Assembly (NCBI GenBank): GCA_011947345.1
Contig: JAAVTG010000222.1
Location: 62,001 to 126,000, forward strand
DNA from: Phytophthora quininea
Lineage: Eukaryota; Oomycota; Peronosporomycetes; Peronosporales; Peronosporaceae
Direction of reading: 5' to 3'
Length of the DNA stretch: 64,000 nt
Below are positions 43,513 to 57,399 of this stretch, in pieces. The notes under the pieces are model-generated. The model did not search any database, was not told the origin of the DNA, and was given only the letters and a program-made list of their open reading frames with translations. Numbering within the stretch: the stretch's first letter is position 1; each line of letters opens with the position of its first letter. The translations under genes and the position numbers were made by a program.

Positions 43513-45419
43513 CCGTAAAACCTGTGTTGTATCCGACACCAATATTTCTGTAAGCGCAATTATGCGACTTTTCAGACAAGCATGACAACAGCTGCCAAAA
43601 CAGCTGGAATATTAAAAGTCGACGAATTAGACCTCGGGATGGTCACCATTGGATTCAGGAGGGGTTACCACCAGAAGCCTCCCACCGCGGGCGACAACTC
43701 CAACAAAGTCCTGCAATGCAGTGCTGAGATGCGATTCATCTTTAAGAAGTCGTGCATACACAATGAGCCCCTAACAACTACACAGTCACCTCACCGTCAC
43801 AGAGAATTCTATCAACGACATCTCCATCACGATCAACCTCGCCTACCTCGGGATCAAGGAGGTTTAGGCTCTCCAGCCGGTCTGCGACGGCATCCGATGC
43901 CACTTCAAGGTCCTTGTCCGCTTTGGGCTCCGTTAATATCCCGTTGAAGCCGTTCGAGATCGTACTGGCCGCGAGCTCGCTCCATGCCCCGGCGACCCAG
44001 GAAATCGCGTCCTCTCGCGTCGGGCCCTTAACTCCACCACGGTACGCCTCGGGCGGCCCACTTAGCTTCTCGGTGAGCCAGGCGACCTACCGCTGGCGAA
44101 GCCTTTGCTTCAGAGGCCGGTTCCAGGCAATATCGGCCGGCTGGCAGATACCAGTATGCCCAGCGGGCACAGGAAGCAGGTGCACATTCAACGCGCGCCC
44201 TCGCGAGCACATCGTCTGTCCAGTGCCCGGAAAAGTCATCGAGCAGCAGTATTATGGGGCGGCTCGGATCCTGTCGATGCTTGAAGTTGTAGTCCAGCCA
44301 CTGCTTGGACAAGTACGCGTTCCACCAGCCCGTCGCGTTAGCGTAGATCTGAACGCCGTGCTGCTCTTGCAGGCGCTTGATCTGCTTCCACAGCTGCTCG
44401 CCGAACCCGTGACGGGTCGCAACGTTCTCCCGGTGGATCTTGATCACCTTGGACGGACGACACTTGAGCACGAGAAATAGCGTGCGCTTCTCGCCGAACG
44501 ACGACCCTAGCAGCATGCAGGTCATTCGCTCCTTGTCCTTGCCACACGTGCGGACCCACACAGTGCGGGCGCCCTTCTTGTCGAGTGTGGACCTTAGTAC
44601 GTACTCGAATAGGACCGGCGTCTGGTCCACGTTGTAAGCGACGTCCACGCCGAGCTCGTGCATCTTCTCTCTCAGCATCTTGGTCATCACTCGAGCTGCT
44701 GCCGCTCTGTCTTCTGGAGTCTTTTGACCCTGCCGAGTGCGCGCCCGAAAGCGCAACGAGTGTCGCTTAAGGAAACCGGCGCGCCACGCTCACGTGCCAG
44801 AAAACACCGAGCGGCTGATTCCGACAGCTGCAGCAAACTCCTGCACCTTAAGCTGAAGCATGATGGCGGACACAGATACTCCCTCGCTCCTGTATGCGTT
44901 GACCCAGCTCACCAGCTCGGTTTCCGTCTCGGCGGGCAGCACAGTGGCGGTTCCTGCCGCTCGAATCTTGCGAATAGGACTCGTCGAGCTGCTCTGGCCG
45001 GCCTTCTCGATCTTCGCCTTGTTCTTGACCCAGAGATGGATGCTTTTCCGCTTCGTGCCGCGGCGAGTCCCTGTCGCGTCGGGGAAGAAGAAGGTAAGCG
45101 CTGCCTGGATCCCGTGCACCTCGCAATGACGAACGACATCAAGACGAAACTGGTATGTCGGTGTGGAGCGCTTGTATTGACGGGGACGTCGCCCACCACT
45201 TGGTTGGATCCGTGTTCGAGCCATCTTGAGAAATGGAGAGTGCGATTGGAGGTTGCCGCGACTGACGTTTTGCAACATAAGTTTAGCGTTTGAGAACTAG
45301 TCAATTGTTAAAGATGTCGGAAATAACACAATTTTCTGCTGTTTAGAATAGGACCCTGCAATTGGCCGGCTGGTCTTGTCGGAAATAACAATCCGTCGGA
45401 TACAACACAGGTTTTACGG
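43513..45419. mobile_element. pogo-like DNA transposon with 25-bp TIRs
   Basis: The left end CCGTAAAACCTGTGTTGTAT follows TA (43511-43512). The same sequence read on the minus strand forms the right end at 45419, followed by TA. The arms match for 25 bp. TA duplication and the DDE_1-type transposase inside fit the pogo group. Two direct copies of TGTCGGAAATAACA (45315-45328 and 45377-45390) near the right end are likely transposase binding sites. Confidence 0.88.
44028..45224 (-). pseudogene. pogo-type transposase of the 43.5 kb element
   Basis: Starts MARTRIQPSGGRRPRQYKRS, with the HTH region YQFRLDVVRHCEVHGIQAAL and WVKNKAKIEKAG, then LVSWVNAYRSEGVSVSAIML. A frame change near 44790-44760 leads to the catalytic part: DVAYNVDQTPVLFEYVLRST (first Asp), CMLLGSSFGEKRTLFLVLKC and RPIILLLDDFSGHWTDDVLA (second Asp). 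The third acidic residue would follow after a further frame change near 44170. Because clean TIRs survive, the copy may be young; the breaks resemble the single-base losses in host genes. Confidence 0.8.
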
Positions 45420-45421
45420 TA

Positions 45422-46231
45422 GTATCGCGGCGCTTTGCCGAGATGCCGGTTGCAATCTGCCATCGCCAGCTCGTGCGGATGCGTGCGAGTCGTTTTCGAC
45501 ACGCGTGCGCGAGTGGCGTCTGCATCCGTCGCAGCGTTTGGGAGCCATTTTGCTGCCGTTGTCGAGTGGCTGGCCTCAACGAGTTGCTGAGTCGCGTCAA
45601 TCGGAGCCGCTGGCGTGAGTGTTCATACGCAGGCCAGGCCGCGCCAGGATCAGCCTCGGCGTCTGCTGCTTGCCTGCCGTCGTCGTCGGCGCAGGCCTGA
45701 TCAAGCAAATGCGTGCGCAGCGTCGACTTTGGTAGTTGATCGCCACGACGGACAAGTTGTCTGCCTGCAGCCGTTGAAGAGCTCCTCTCGCTGGCACCTG
45801 TCGGTGAACCTTGTTGCGGCATACAAGTAACGGCTAGAAGTCAGAGGAAACGACACTAAATATTGCGAGCAGATCGCCGTGTTGCTTTTGATGCGCATGA
45901 CCGCCTGCCGTACATGTCGCCGCGGAGCGGCGGTAACGCTCTTCTCCTGAGCCAGAGTGCCTCCTCCTGGTGACCGCGCAGCCATGTGCGTTGCGCCCGC
46001 CCTCAACTGCAGCGCCTTCTCCTTTCGCGTGCAAATCCGCGCCCTGCAGTTTCCTCCAGACGAGCCCAAAGAGGATGCGAAGTCCCCCGTCTCTCGCGCT
46101 TTGTTCCCACCTGAGCGCGCTGCTGCCATCCCTTGGGCTCCAGTTCCGCTTCCGCCGTGCCTCGAGTCGAGCGCCTTCCTGCTCTATAACCTACACTACT
46201 ACCTCTCCCAGGCGTAATACACTCCAGAACG
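45422..46231. other. No gene seen; promoter region of the next gene
   Basis: GC-rich, with several open frames that have no recognisable domains and look like chance. The last part should hold the promoter of the gene starting at 46232. Confidence 0.35.
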
Positions 46232-47599
46232 ATGCTGGCTTCGCTGTCCGACATGCTGGCGTGGAAGCCCCGCGGGGCCTCCGCCGCCAAGAAGCCTCGC
46301 CGCGCGCCGACCGCCACGTCCGAGCTGAGCGACGACCCGTCCGACACCGAGAGCGCCGAGTCCTCGCAGAGCACCAGCATCCCGCTCTTCCGGCGTCAGC
46401 AGTCCTGTCCGGCAGCTCGTCGCAAGACGAGACTGCACACGCAGCCCGAAAGCGAGAGCGACGCCGAGTCCGACAGCCATAGCAAGCCGGCGTTCCCCAG
46501 GCGGTCTACTCGCTCATGAGCGGCTCCAAGCTGTTTCTCGTCAAGCCCAAGCCTCAGACACCTGCTGAGCCGCGCCGCAAACCGCACTCCCAGAGGTAGG
46601 GCACAGTCTCCGCAGTTTTTCAAAGGTGGAGGGCTCATTGGGTGTGATTTGTGCAGTGTGGACGCTATTTCCGAGCAGGACCGGAATACTCTGGGCCCTG
46701 GAGCTCGCGTGGCCACCCCTTTGGACTGGGAAAGATTGTCGCGATCAGAGAAGAAGACGGCACGACTGCAGTGCAGCTACAGGACTCGGGGTTGCATATT
46801 TCGGCGCTGCCGATGTGGACCAACTGCAGGCAGTCCCAGCGCTGGTGGGGAGCGCGTCTACACTCCCTCGGGTCACGGCCGAGTGCTGCGCTACAACGTT
46901 CGCGAGCAAATGTACACGCTGCGACTCGCCGCGGGTGGTGGGCTTGGGGAGTATGAGCTGCAGTTGAGACCTGCCGATGTGCGACCAGGCGATCACACCG
47001 ACACCGGAGCGTCGAGACGCCCGCGGCGAATGTCCGAGGGCAGCGTCGATTGGGACTCGCGCCGGTCCAGCTCCAGTGCCAACTCCAGACTTTCAGGCTC
47101 GACTGCTGCTGCCACCCCGTTGACGCTGCTGAAGAGCATCGCCAACACTTCATACTCGTTCGTGGCAAACAAATACCACCACGGACAGCCCGTGATCACC
47201 AAGTTCGGCGCCGGACACATTCTCTCGGTGGACCCGCAGCGGTCTTCGGCGCAGGTGAAGCTGGTGTGGGGCGCTACCGCGTTCCTTAACGCGGACATGA
47301 TCGACTACTTCCCCAAGGCGCTGGAGGGAACAGACGTGCAGACCAAGTTTGGTTCGGGCATTGTTATCGGTCTGCGGCCGGATGATGGCATCTACACGGT
47401 TCGCCTGCACGACCAGCAGCCCGTCGGCAAGTCTGACGTGGTGTACGTCCCCGAATCGGACTTGCACCGTACCCGGAGACTCGCGGTGACGGCGGCGAAC
47501 ATCCACGGGAAGCTGAAAGCCATAGCTCAGAAGCGCTTTGGCGAGCGTATCGTGGTGGCCCAGCACCAAGGCGAGGAGATCTCCGTCGCCGGCATCTAA
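46232..47599 (+). CDS. Protein with TPFGxGxV-type beta repeats
   Basis: Starts MLASLSDMLAWKPRGASAAK at 46232. The N-terminus is Ser/Glu-rich and disordered. The intron at 46596-46656 joins HSQ to SVDAISEQDRN. Then come repeated units: ARVATPFGLGKIVAIREEDG, ERVYTPSGHGRVLRYNVREQ, PVITKFGAGHILSVDPQRSS and TDVQTKFGSGIVIGLRPDDG, each followed by a short beta strand set and an acidic loop. These look like small barrel (Tudor/SH3-like) folds. Four single-base losses at CCCC 46495-46498, TTT 46720-46722, GGGG 46788-46791 and GGGG 46847-46850 break the frame. The function is unknown. It ends with a helical segment (KLKAIAQKRFGERIVVAQ). Confidence 0.68.
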
Positions 47600-47841
47600 G
47601 GCCAAGTTCATTTTTGATGGCGAGCGACGGAGACAGAGCTTCCTCCTTCCGCCATCCTAGTTTGTTATTGTGAGTATTTTCCAGACACCACACACGAAAC
47701 ATACGCCGCAATGGGCTATGTAGCCGCTCTGATAGTGAGCTAGCACCACCGAACCAATTCAACTTATCGAGCTAATCACGCAGACAAATGGCGATGCCAG
47801 TACACGAAGCTTTTTTTTCATCGACGGCTAGTTGAGTGCGT

Positions 47842-49716
<1,875 letters not shown>

Positions 49717-49840
49717 TCGTGACGAAGCTCCGAAGACACAACGCAGAAGACGACTGTTTCCGCCTCGACTGTTGACACCTGGTGTGTATTTTGAATAGCG
49801 ATCTTCCAGCAGGTAAGGAAATGCTACAACTCGGACAGCA

Positions 49841-50566
49841 TTATGTGTACTTGACGCCGCCCATAAAGGTGCGCGGGTCTGGAGCCGCGCCGTTGAACTC
49901 GGCGTTGGAGAAGTCGAATCCCGGGTTCTCCTCCTGGAACCGCTCCAGCATCATCTGCTGCTTGGTCGCCTCCTGTGCCATGGGATCCAACTGCATAAAC
50001 GGCAAATCCTCCGTCAGTCAACACGGCCATCCCAAAGCTTGCAACCAGAGCCGCCAACCTCTCCGTGGCCCACAAACACACTGGGCCAGATGAAGCCCTT
50101 CTTCATCTTCTGCAGATTGATGTTGAGCTCTCCCGAATCTGCAACAAGCAATAGAAATTAGTGAGTTATCTCTCTACCCTATATCAACTCCCAACAGCTC
50201 ACCGAGCATCCAGTAGCTCTCGGCGACGACGACGGAGCTCACCAGGTCATGCTGTTGATACACATGTTAGAGTACTGAATTTCTATGCGTCGTTAGTGCG
50301 CTATTTACGTTGAGGAACTTGTCGGCGACGCCCTTGAGCCCCAGCGTCACGTGGTTGGTGGCGATGTCGCACTGGATCTGCTGGGCGGTGACGCCTGGTG
50401 GGGGTTGATGAAGACATTCACCTCTTCCAGCGACTGCTCCCACTCGTAGATGACACGGCCTGGCAGCCGAGAAAGACGCGTATCAGCGGGTCGTAAAGGG
50501 GCAGCGGCAGGATGAGAAGAACGCACCGTCGTGCTTGAACTGGCGGCGCTTGCTCTCGCTTGCCAT
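49841..50566 (-). CDS. NudC-domain protein, NUDCD2-like
   Basis: CS-domain co-chaperone of the NudC family, tied to Hsp90 and dynein-related clients. Exon 1: [14 protein letters not shown], then an intron from 50522 to about 50463. The CS domain has [57 protein letters not shown] and [20 protein letters not shown]. The tail [30 protein letters not shown] is diagnostic of NUDCD2. It ends GGVKYT with the stop at 49841-49843. One frame break in GGGGG at 50400-50404 fits a lost base. It is tandem with the TTLL9-like gene (start 49716) and divergent from the aminotransferase. Confidence 0.85.
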
Positions 50567-51286
50567 GATCTGTCAAATCGGGATCTGCGACGAGTCGACA
50601 ATACAAACGCCAAGTATAAAAAGTTGTGGTATCGAAACAAAAGGTGTTGAACAGCCAAAAACACCTATAAAGACCCGCCAAACAATATTTACGCCCGCTC
50701 AACGCGTGTTATTGACGACCCTGGAGCTTGGAAACACTGGATGGGCGCGCAGATGACGCCAAATCCGCTGCATTCGATGGGACGGCGATGCTGAGGCTCC
50801 CGTGGTGTCAATGTACACTGGTACCAGAGAAATCCCGGCGACCGCGTGCAGAGATGTCATAGAAGCTTTTTGCAAGTTAGCCACGCGCGGAACCGCCGCG
50901 ACACCCGATTGCTAGCGAGTGGCGGCGGCGAGCGTCCAAGCCGCCGGTATAGGCCAGCGCCGTCGAAACCCCACGAAAATGCTCTGCCCCGACGAAAATT
51001 TTCGTGGGCTGCTGTGACTCGAACTCGTTGCGATTCGAGCGGCCATGCCAGCCGAGAAGAGCTCCTGCATATGAGCCCACAGCACGCAGGAAATGCCTAA
51101 CATGCCGACGCACTGGGCGTGGTGGGTGCTCTGTGAGCCAGTCTATGCGTTTTTTGCCAAGATACTCGTCGACTTCAACGACCGAAAGCGCCGGAAGAGC
51201 GGCGCGTGCGTCACGGGCGCTGCTGCCGATGGCCCAATTCGCCGCCACAACCGCTTCCGCCGTCCAGGACTCAAGCCACTGCCACG

Positions 51287-52743
51287 ATGCCCGACAATAA
51301 TCACGACAAAGTGCTGACTGTCGACACGCTCAACCCGAACGTCGTCAAGGCTGAGTACGCCGTCCGCGGCGCGCTCGTGCTGCGCTCCAACCAGTACGAG
51401 GACCGTCTCCGTCGCGGCGACAAGTCCCTGCCCTTCGACAAGGTCATCCCGTGCAACATCGGCAACCCGCAAGTGCTCAATCAAAAGCCCATCGACTTCC
51501 ACCGCGAGGTGCTGGCGCTGGTCAATGTGCCGGGACTCGTGGACCGACCCGAGGCCCACCAACTCTTCCAGCCAGACGCCATCGCCCGTGCCAAGTTCTA
51601 CATCGACAGCATCGTCGGCGGCACGGGCGCCTACGGCCACAGCAAAGGGTCGGCTGTGGTGCGCGAGGAGGTCGCACGCTTTCTGGAGCGTCGCGACGGC
51701 CACCCCGCCGACCCGGACGACATCTTCCTCACGGACGGCGCCAGTCCGGCGGTGCAGAACTCGCTGCTGATGCTGATCCGCAATGAAAGCGACGCCATCT
51801 TGACCCCGATTCCGCAGTACCCGCTCTACTCGGCGGCCATTGCGATCAACGGCGGGTCAATGGCGGGGTATTACCTGGACGAAGACAACAAGTGGGCTCT
51901 TGATCAGAAGGAGTTAACGCGGGCTGTCAAAGAGACTCGTGATGCCGGCAAGACGGTGCGTGCCATGGTCGTCATCAACCCTGGCAACCCGACGGGGCAG
52001 TGCCTGTCGGTGGAGAATATCGAGGAGATCATCAAGTTCTGCAAGGACGAGAACATCGTCGTCCTCGCGGACGAAGTGTACCAGGAGAACGTGTACGCCA
52101 AGGGCAAACACTTCGTGTCGTTCAAGAAGTGCTGCGTGACATGGGTCCCGAGTACGGCGAGGTGGAGCTCATCTCGTTCCACTCGACATCCAAGGGATTT
52201 ACGGGCGAGTGCGGCCGCCGCGGCGGCTACATGGAGCTTGTCAACATCGACGACGGCGCCAAGGACCAGTTCTACAAGCTCATGTCGGTCAACCTCTGCT
52301 CCAACATTGAGGGCCAGCTGATGGTGGGAATGATGACCAACCCGCCCCAACCAGGAGACGCGTCCTACAAGCACTACATTGAACAGCGTGACGGCACCCT
52401 CACGTCGTTGAAGCGCCGAGCCCAGAAGCTGGTGAATGCCTTCAACGACTTGGAAGGCGTGACGTGCAATGAGACGGAGGGCGCTCTGTACACCTTCCCG
52501 AACGTGACGCTGCCAACCAAGGCAGTCGATGCGGCTAAGGCTGCGGGCATGGCACCCGACGCGTTCTACTGCACGCAAATGCTCGACGAGACGGGAATTG
52601 TGGTGGTCCCCGGATCGGGCTTCGGCCAGAAGGAAGATACCTGGCACTTCCGGTCTACGATTTTGCCTCCCGAGGAGGCTGTGGACGAAGTGATTGAGAA
52701 GACGGCCAAGTTCCACGCCACGTTCATGAACAAGTACCGGTAA
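51287..52743 (+). CDS. Alanine aminotransferase
   Basis: PLP enzyme interconverting alanine and 2-oxoglutarate with pyruvate and glutamate. Start ATG 51287 (MPDNNHDKVLTVDTLNPNVV); an upstream in-frame extension lacks an ATG. Motifs: IPCNIGNPQVLNQKPIDFHR, GAYGHSKGSAVVREEVARFL, DIFLTDGASPAVQN, PIPQYPLYSAAIA, INPGNPTGQCLSVENIEEII, LADEVYQENVY, and the PLP lysine in SFHSTSKGFTGECGRRGGY. C-terminal DTWHFRSTILPPEE. The frame breaks at 52128-52129, where one missing G turns KKCCVTW into KKVLRDMGPEY. Residue pattern is strong throughout and the length of about 485 fits the family. Confidence 0.93.
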
Positions 52744-53061
52744 GCGACTTCGGATGTTTCGTGGGTAACTGCACTCCTCTATGTTGTTGACTGTGAACAA
52801 GAAATGATTTTTAATGAAATGGGTGACCTGAAGCAAGATGCTAGATGTTGCTGTTTCCCACGAGCACGAACCAGCCTTGTCTCCGTTGTAAAACACATTG
52901 TCAAAGCTGGCATGAGCCAATTCGGAAAACATCCAATATCAAGAACTGTTCGACAGAGTTTATCGTGCCGTGTTCCATTCACCGAGGGTAAAACATCTAT
53001 GTACTGTACTCGCTGCTTGATAGTTGCGGCGGCACTGTTAAATAGCGCAGCGAATTCTTAC

Positions 53062-54585
53062 CGCTATTATCCAAAAGCAGGAAAATTTTGAGGCGTTGAC
53101 AACACTCATCTCCGATGATACGGAGCCCTCCACAGTCCAGCAGCAGATTCTGAGCAGCAACAAGCAGCTCGGTCACGTTAGCGCCATCCACAGCGGCTTC
53201 TGTGAGCCCCACCTTTTGCAGGTAGACACGCGAGTCTCGCCAAACTGCGAGCTAATATACGACGAAAACGCGAGTTTCTCCTCCACTGACCACCGCGAGA
53301 ACACACTTGAGCGCATACTGGGCTCCGGCATGCCGCTGTTTCCGAGGCGTAGGCTGCCCACACCGCGCATAGCTCCTTCCGACTCGTCGTCGCGATCTTC
53401 CTGGTCGCTGAATTCTTCATACCCACGCGATCCAACAGATTCACGCTGCAGTCTCGCACGACGTTTTACGTGGGACTTGTAAGCGTCCGTGTTGCCCACC
53501 AGCCGCTCCACCAACTCGTCTAGTGCGCGATTTCGCACCGGAACCGTCTTCACAACATCCCGGCATTCAGGACACGACAGCGCTGTTCGGAACCAGTTGC
53601 TGATGCAGTACCCACAGAACGTGTGCGAACACGGCAGCGTCGCACTCCCGTGGAAGTATTCGAGACACACGGGACAGACCATCAGCCGTTCACGCTCTTC
53701 TTTTCATGGTCCCGTGCTCGTTTCGACGCTGCGCCCTCCAATGCTGCTCCGTCCTCTTCAGAGCTCCTCCACGTCGTGAACGTTTCCTCTGCTGGCTGCT
53801 CGGCGTGTCCTGCCGGTTGTCTTCCACGTTCTCGCTCTCGGTTGATCGTCGGGGACTGCTGCGACTTCGCTTCTGCGGCAGACTATGAGGCGTCTGCTGC
53901 ACAGTAGCGTCCGCAGAGCGCACCCCACCCAATGAGCGACAACCGGTCCCCGGCGTTCCAGCTTCCGACCTGCCACTCGATGCTGCCATTATGCTAGTTA
54001 GCCGGCGCGGTGTTGCTGCAGGCATCCTATCAATTATCATTGCTGTCCCGCGAGAAGGCGCCGTCATCCTGTTGGTGTGTCGGCGTGGTGTCGCTGGCGG
54101 CGTCTCTGCAGCAGTTCTGCGAGAAGACGCATTCATTCTGAAAGCCCTCGGCGCTGGCGCTGGCATTGGCGATGGCGTCGGTGTTGCTGGTCGCGCCAGT
54201 GCCTTGACCACGATGCGGGAGCAGGCGTCGTCCGGGAACTCGACGAGCAATCGCACGCACTGGCGCATCGTGGAGGCCAGCACCACCTCGTCGCCGTGGC
54301 GCAGCTCGCAGGTGCCACCGGTAGGAAGCTCTACGCCGTTCACCGCCGTGCCATTCATGGTCTCCAGATCGTAGAGCAGCCAGCGGCGCGCGCCGGGCAC
54401 GGCGCCCACACGCGCAGAGCTGGCCAGCGACTCGGTCATGGGCACGACGCCCACGTGGCGCTTGCTGACGGTGCGCGTCTCCTCGCAGGTGGCGATGCTG
54501 ACCTCGCAGCCACGACTGCGACCCACGCAAAGGCGCCCGCGAACTCCCACGAGCCCATGAACACGTCCTGCACCATGGCTGGCAT
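53062..54585 (-). CDS. FHA-RING E3 ubiquitin ligase (CHFR/RNF8-like)
   Basis: FHA domain first: GRLCVGRSRGCEVSIATCEE, TVSKRHVGVVP, RWLLYDLETMNGTAVNGVEL and LRHGDEVVLAS, the phospho-Thr reader fold. Then a disordered linker rich in Arg/Ser/Thr-Pro with repeated ATPRR. Then a RING finger: CPVCLEYF, LPCSHTFCGYCISNWF and SCPECRDVV (C3HC4). The FHA-then-RING order is that of CHFR, RNF8 and yeast Dma1/2, which act in mitotic checkpoint and DNA damage signalling. Start ATG 54585; a lost base in CCC 54535-54537 separates it from the FHA frame. Another change near 53695 lies just before the RING (EERERLMVCPVC). The donor at 53062 shows at least one more exon; the true 3' end, somewhere toward 52780, is not resolved. 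Confidence 0.82.
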
Positions 54586-55049
54586 GCACTACTGGAGTGT
54601 ATCAGCAGAGGTTATAGAGGGATATCCTCGTAGGCAGATGGAGTCCTGACGATGGTCGACGCTTGGCAAGAAGGTGATGCACGACGACTAGATGGGCGCC
54701 CGATACGGCGTGCGCAGAGCTCGCGACGCGCACAGTCAGAGGCGGCTGGATCACCACCACCTGCGCTTGCTTGGAGAAGAGGAAAGGACTGACCTTTGGC
54801 GGCAGCGTCTTTGATTGGATGAAAATGGGGATCCCCCGTCATTTCCGTATCGCTTTCGAAAAGTTCCGTACCGGCTTTTGGTTCAACCCACTTTTCGATC
54901 TATTTGAGGGGAGCGAATCATTAGCAGTGAGAACAGGACGAGAAGAGCTCCGGCGTCTGGTTCCGTCACTCGCGCTGCTTCTAAGAGTCACTTGACGACC
55001 GCCCCACTAAGCACTCCAGAAAGAGGCGAACCATCTAGACCCGCCCACC

Positions 55050-57294
55050 ATGAGCGGCAAGAACATGATCTCGCTGGAGGAAGGCTGGGACCAGGAGATC
55101 AAGCCCAAGGCCATCGACGTGCTGCTGGACATCCTGGACCAGGGCGTGGACCAGATCAAGGTCTCGCCCTTCCCGCCCAACGCCTTTATGCCCATCTACA
55201 CGACGTGCTACAACATGTGCACGCAGCGCTCGCCCTACAACTTCTCGGAGCAGCTCTATGATCGTCACGGCCAGACCTTCGACACGTATCTGGAGCAAAA
55301 GGTGCTGCCCAGTCTGGAGCAGGCCCACGACGAGTTCTTCCTGCAGGAGTTGGTCAAGCGCTGGACCAACCACAAGCTCATGATGAAGTGGATGACGCGC
55401 TTCTTCATGTACCTGGACCGGTACTACGTCAAGCACCACTCGCTGCCCACGCTAGACGACGCCGGCCTGCAGAGCTTCGACCGCATGGTGTTCCAGAGGG
55501 TCAAGGTGCGCGTCAAGGACGCCATGGTAGAGCTTATCGAGAAGGAGCGTAATGGAGAGATCATCGACACGGCACTCATGCGCAACTGCGTCGAGATCTT
55601 CGAGGTCATGGGCATGAAGTCGCTAGACGTGTACCAGCAGTGTCTAGAGACCGACCTGGTGGCCACCAGCGCCACCTACTACGAACGCAAGTCCAAGGGC
55701 TGGCTCAGCGAAGACTCCACGCCAGTGTACCTGCAGAAGGTGGAGGAAGCGCTGCAGAGCGAGCGCAACCGCGTGAACACGTACCTGCACAAGTCCACAG
55801 AGCCCAAACTGGTGAAGAAGTTGGAGAGTGTGCTGCTGGAAGCCGCGCAGAAGGAGCTCATTGAGCGTGAGAACTCGGGTGTCATTGCCCTGCTCAAGAA
55901 CGACAAGCTGGATGATCTGGCACGTATGTACCGCTTGTTCTCGCGGCTTAAGAACGGTCTCGAGCCGATCGCCGACCTTGTGCAAAAGCACATTACCGCT
56001 GTGGGCAACGACATTGTGGAGAAGCGCGCCAACGCAATCACAACGGGCAATGTCCGCGACCCTAGCTCGGACCCGACGTTCATCAAGGACATTTTGGCTA
56101 TCCACGACAAGTTCCGCAGCATTGTGAACGAGCAATTCGCGGGCAACTCGCTGTTCCAGAAGGCTCTGAAGGAGGCGTTCGTGGAGTTCGTGAACAAGGA
56201 CGTCGGCCCGGACAGCTCAGCGAAGCTGATGAGTACATTCTGCGACCGTATCCTTAAGACGGGTGGCGAGAAGCTCAGTGACGAACAGGTGGAGGACTAC
56301 CTGGAGAAGGTGGTGTTCGTGTTTTCCTACCTCACGGACAAAGATTTATTCGCTGAGATTTATCGCAACCAATTGGCCAAGCGGTTACTGAATCAGCGGT
56401 CGGCTTCTGCAGACGCCGAAGTGCTGATGATTGGAAAGCTCAAGTTGCGCTGCGGCGCCCAATTCACGGGCAAGATGGAAGGTATGATGAACGATCTTGC
56501 GATCGGCAGCGATCACCACCAGGAGTTCGAGGGTTTTTGAAAAAGCAGCGCGAGAGTAACTCGCAGGAGGCGGCATTGAACCTCGAGTTCAGCGTGCAGG
56601 TGCTGACGACGGGTTACTGGCCATCGTACCGCATTTTGGAAGTCCAGATGCCGCCCCTCATGGTCCGCTGCATGAACCTGTTCAAGGTGTACTACGACTC
56701 GAAAACAAGCCACCGCCGTCTGCAGTGGGTACACTCTCTGGGAAACGCCACGATCCGAGCAAACTTCCCTAAGAAGAAATGGTACGACCTCCAGGTGACG
56801 ACTCTGCAGGCTGTGGCGCTGCTTCTGTTTAACGAAGGGGAGGGAGCACTGTCGTTCGAGGCTGTGCGTGAGTCGTTGAATCTGACGGTGGATGTGGTGA
56901 AGCGAATTATGCACTCGCTGTCGTGCGGCAAGTATAAACTGTTGACGAAGACTCCCGCTGGCAAGACGATTTCGACCAGCGACCAGTTCGCTGTCAACCG
57001 CACGTTCGCTTCGCCGATGCGCAAGCTGCGTATCCCCATGGCTTCCTGGAGGAGAGCCACAGCCAGAAGAACGTGGAGGAAGACCGCAGCATAGCCATAG
57101 AAGCCGCTATCGTGCGTATTATGAAGGCGCGTAAGACGCTGCAGCACCAGCAGCTGATCTCGGAGGTGCTGAGCCAGTTGGCGTTCTTCAAGCCCAACTT
57201 GAAGGTCATTAAGCGGCGTATTGAGGCGCTCATTGACCGAGAGTACCTCGAGCGCGACCCGGACCAGGCTAACACCTACCGCTATCTCGCATAA
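55050..57294 (+). CDS. Cullin-1 scaffold of SCF ubiquitin ligases
   Basis: Start [18 protein letters not shown]-terminal cullin repeats include [20 protein letters not shown] and [20 protein letters not shown], close to CUL1 of plants. The cullin homology domain includes [60 protein letters not shown] and a winged-helix tail with the neddylation site in [20 protein letters not shown]. It ends [10 protein letters not shown], the invariant cullin C-terminus. Frame breaks at TTTTT 56534-56538 and CCCC 57034-57037 are each repaired by one base. It is single-exon and convergent with Utp7, 105 bp apart. Size (about 747 residues) fits CUL1. Confidence 0.93.
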
Positions 57295-57399
57295 GCTGCT
57301 CGCTGATTACCTACTCGTAACGCGTGGCGATGGACTACGCGAATAAAGGTTTTCTAGGTTGCGTAACATGACACTATGGTTGGTATTGCAAAGGATCTA

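Noticed and set aside
51904..52932. 342-residue minus-strand frame opposite alanine aminotransferase
   Set aside because: Antisense shadow of a clear PLP enzyme, with no recognisable motif.
54077..54649. 190-residue plus-strand frame over the FHA region
   Set aside because: The opposite strand encodes a recognisable FHA domain, so this is a shadow.
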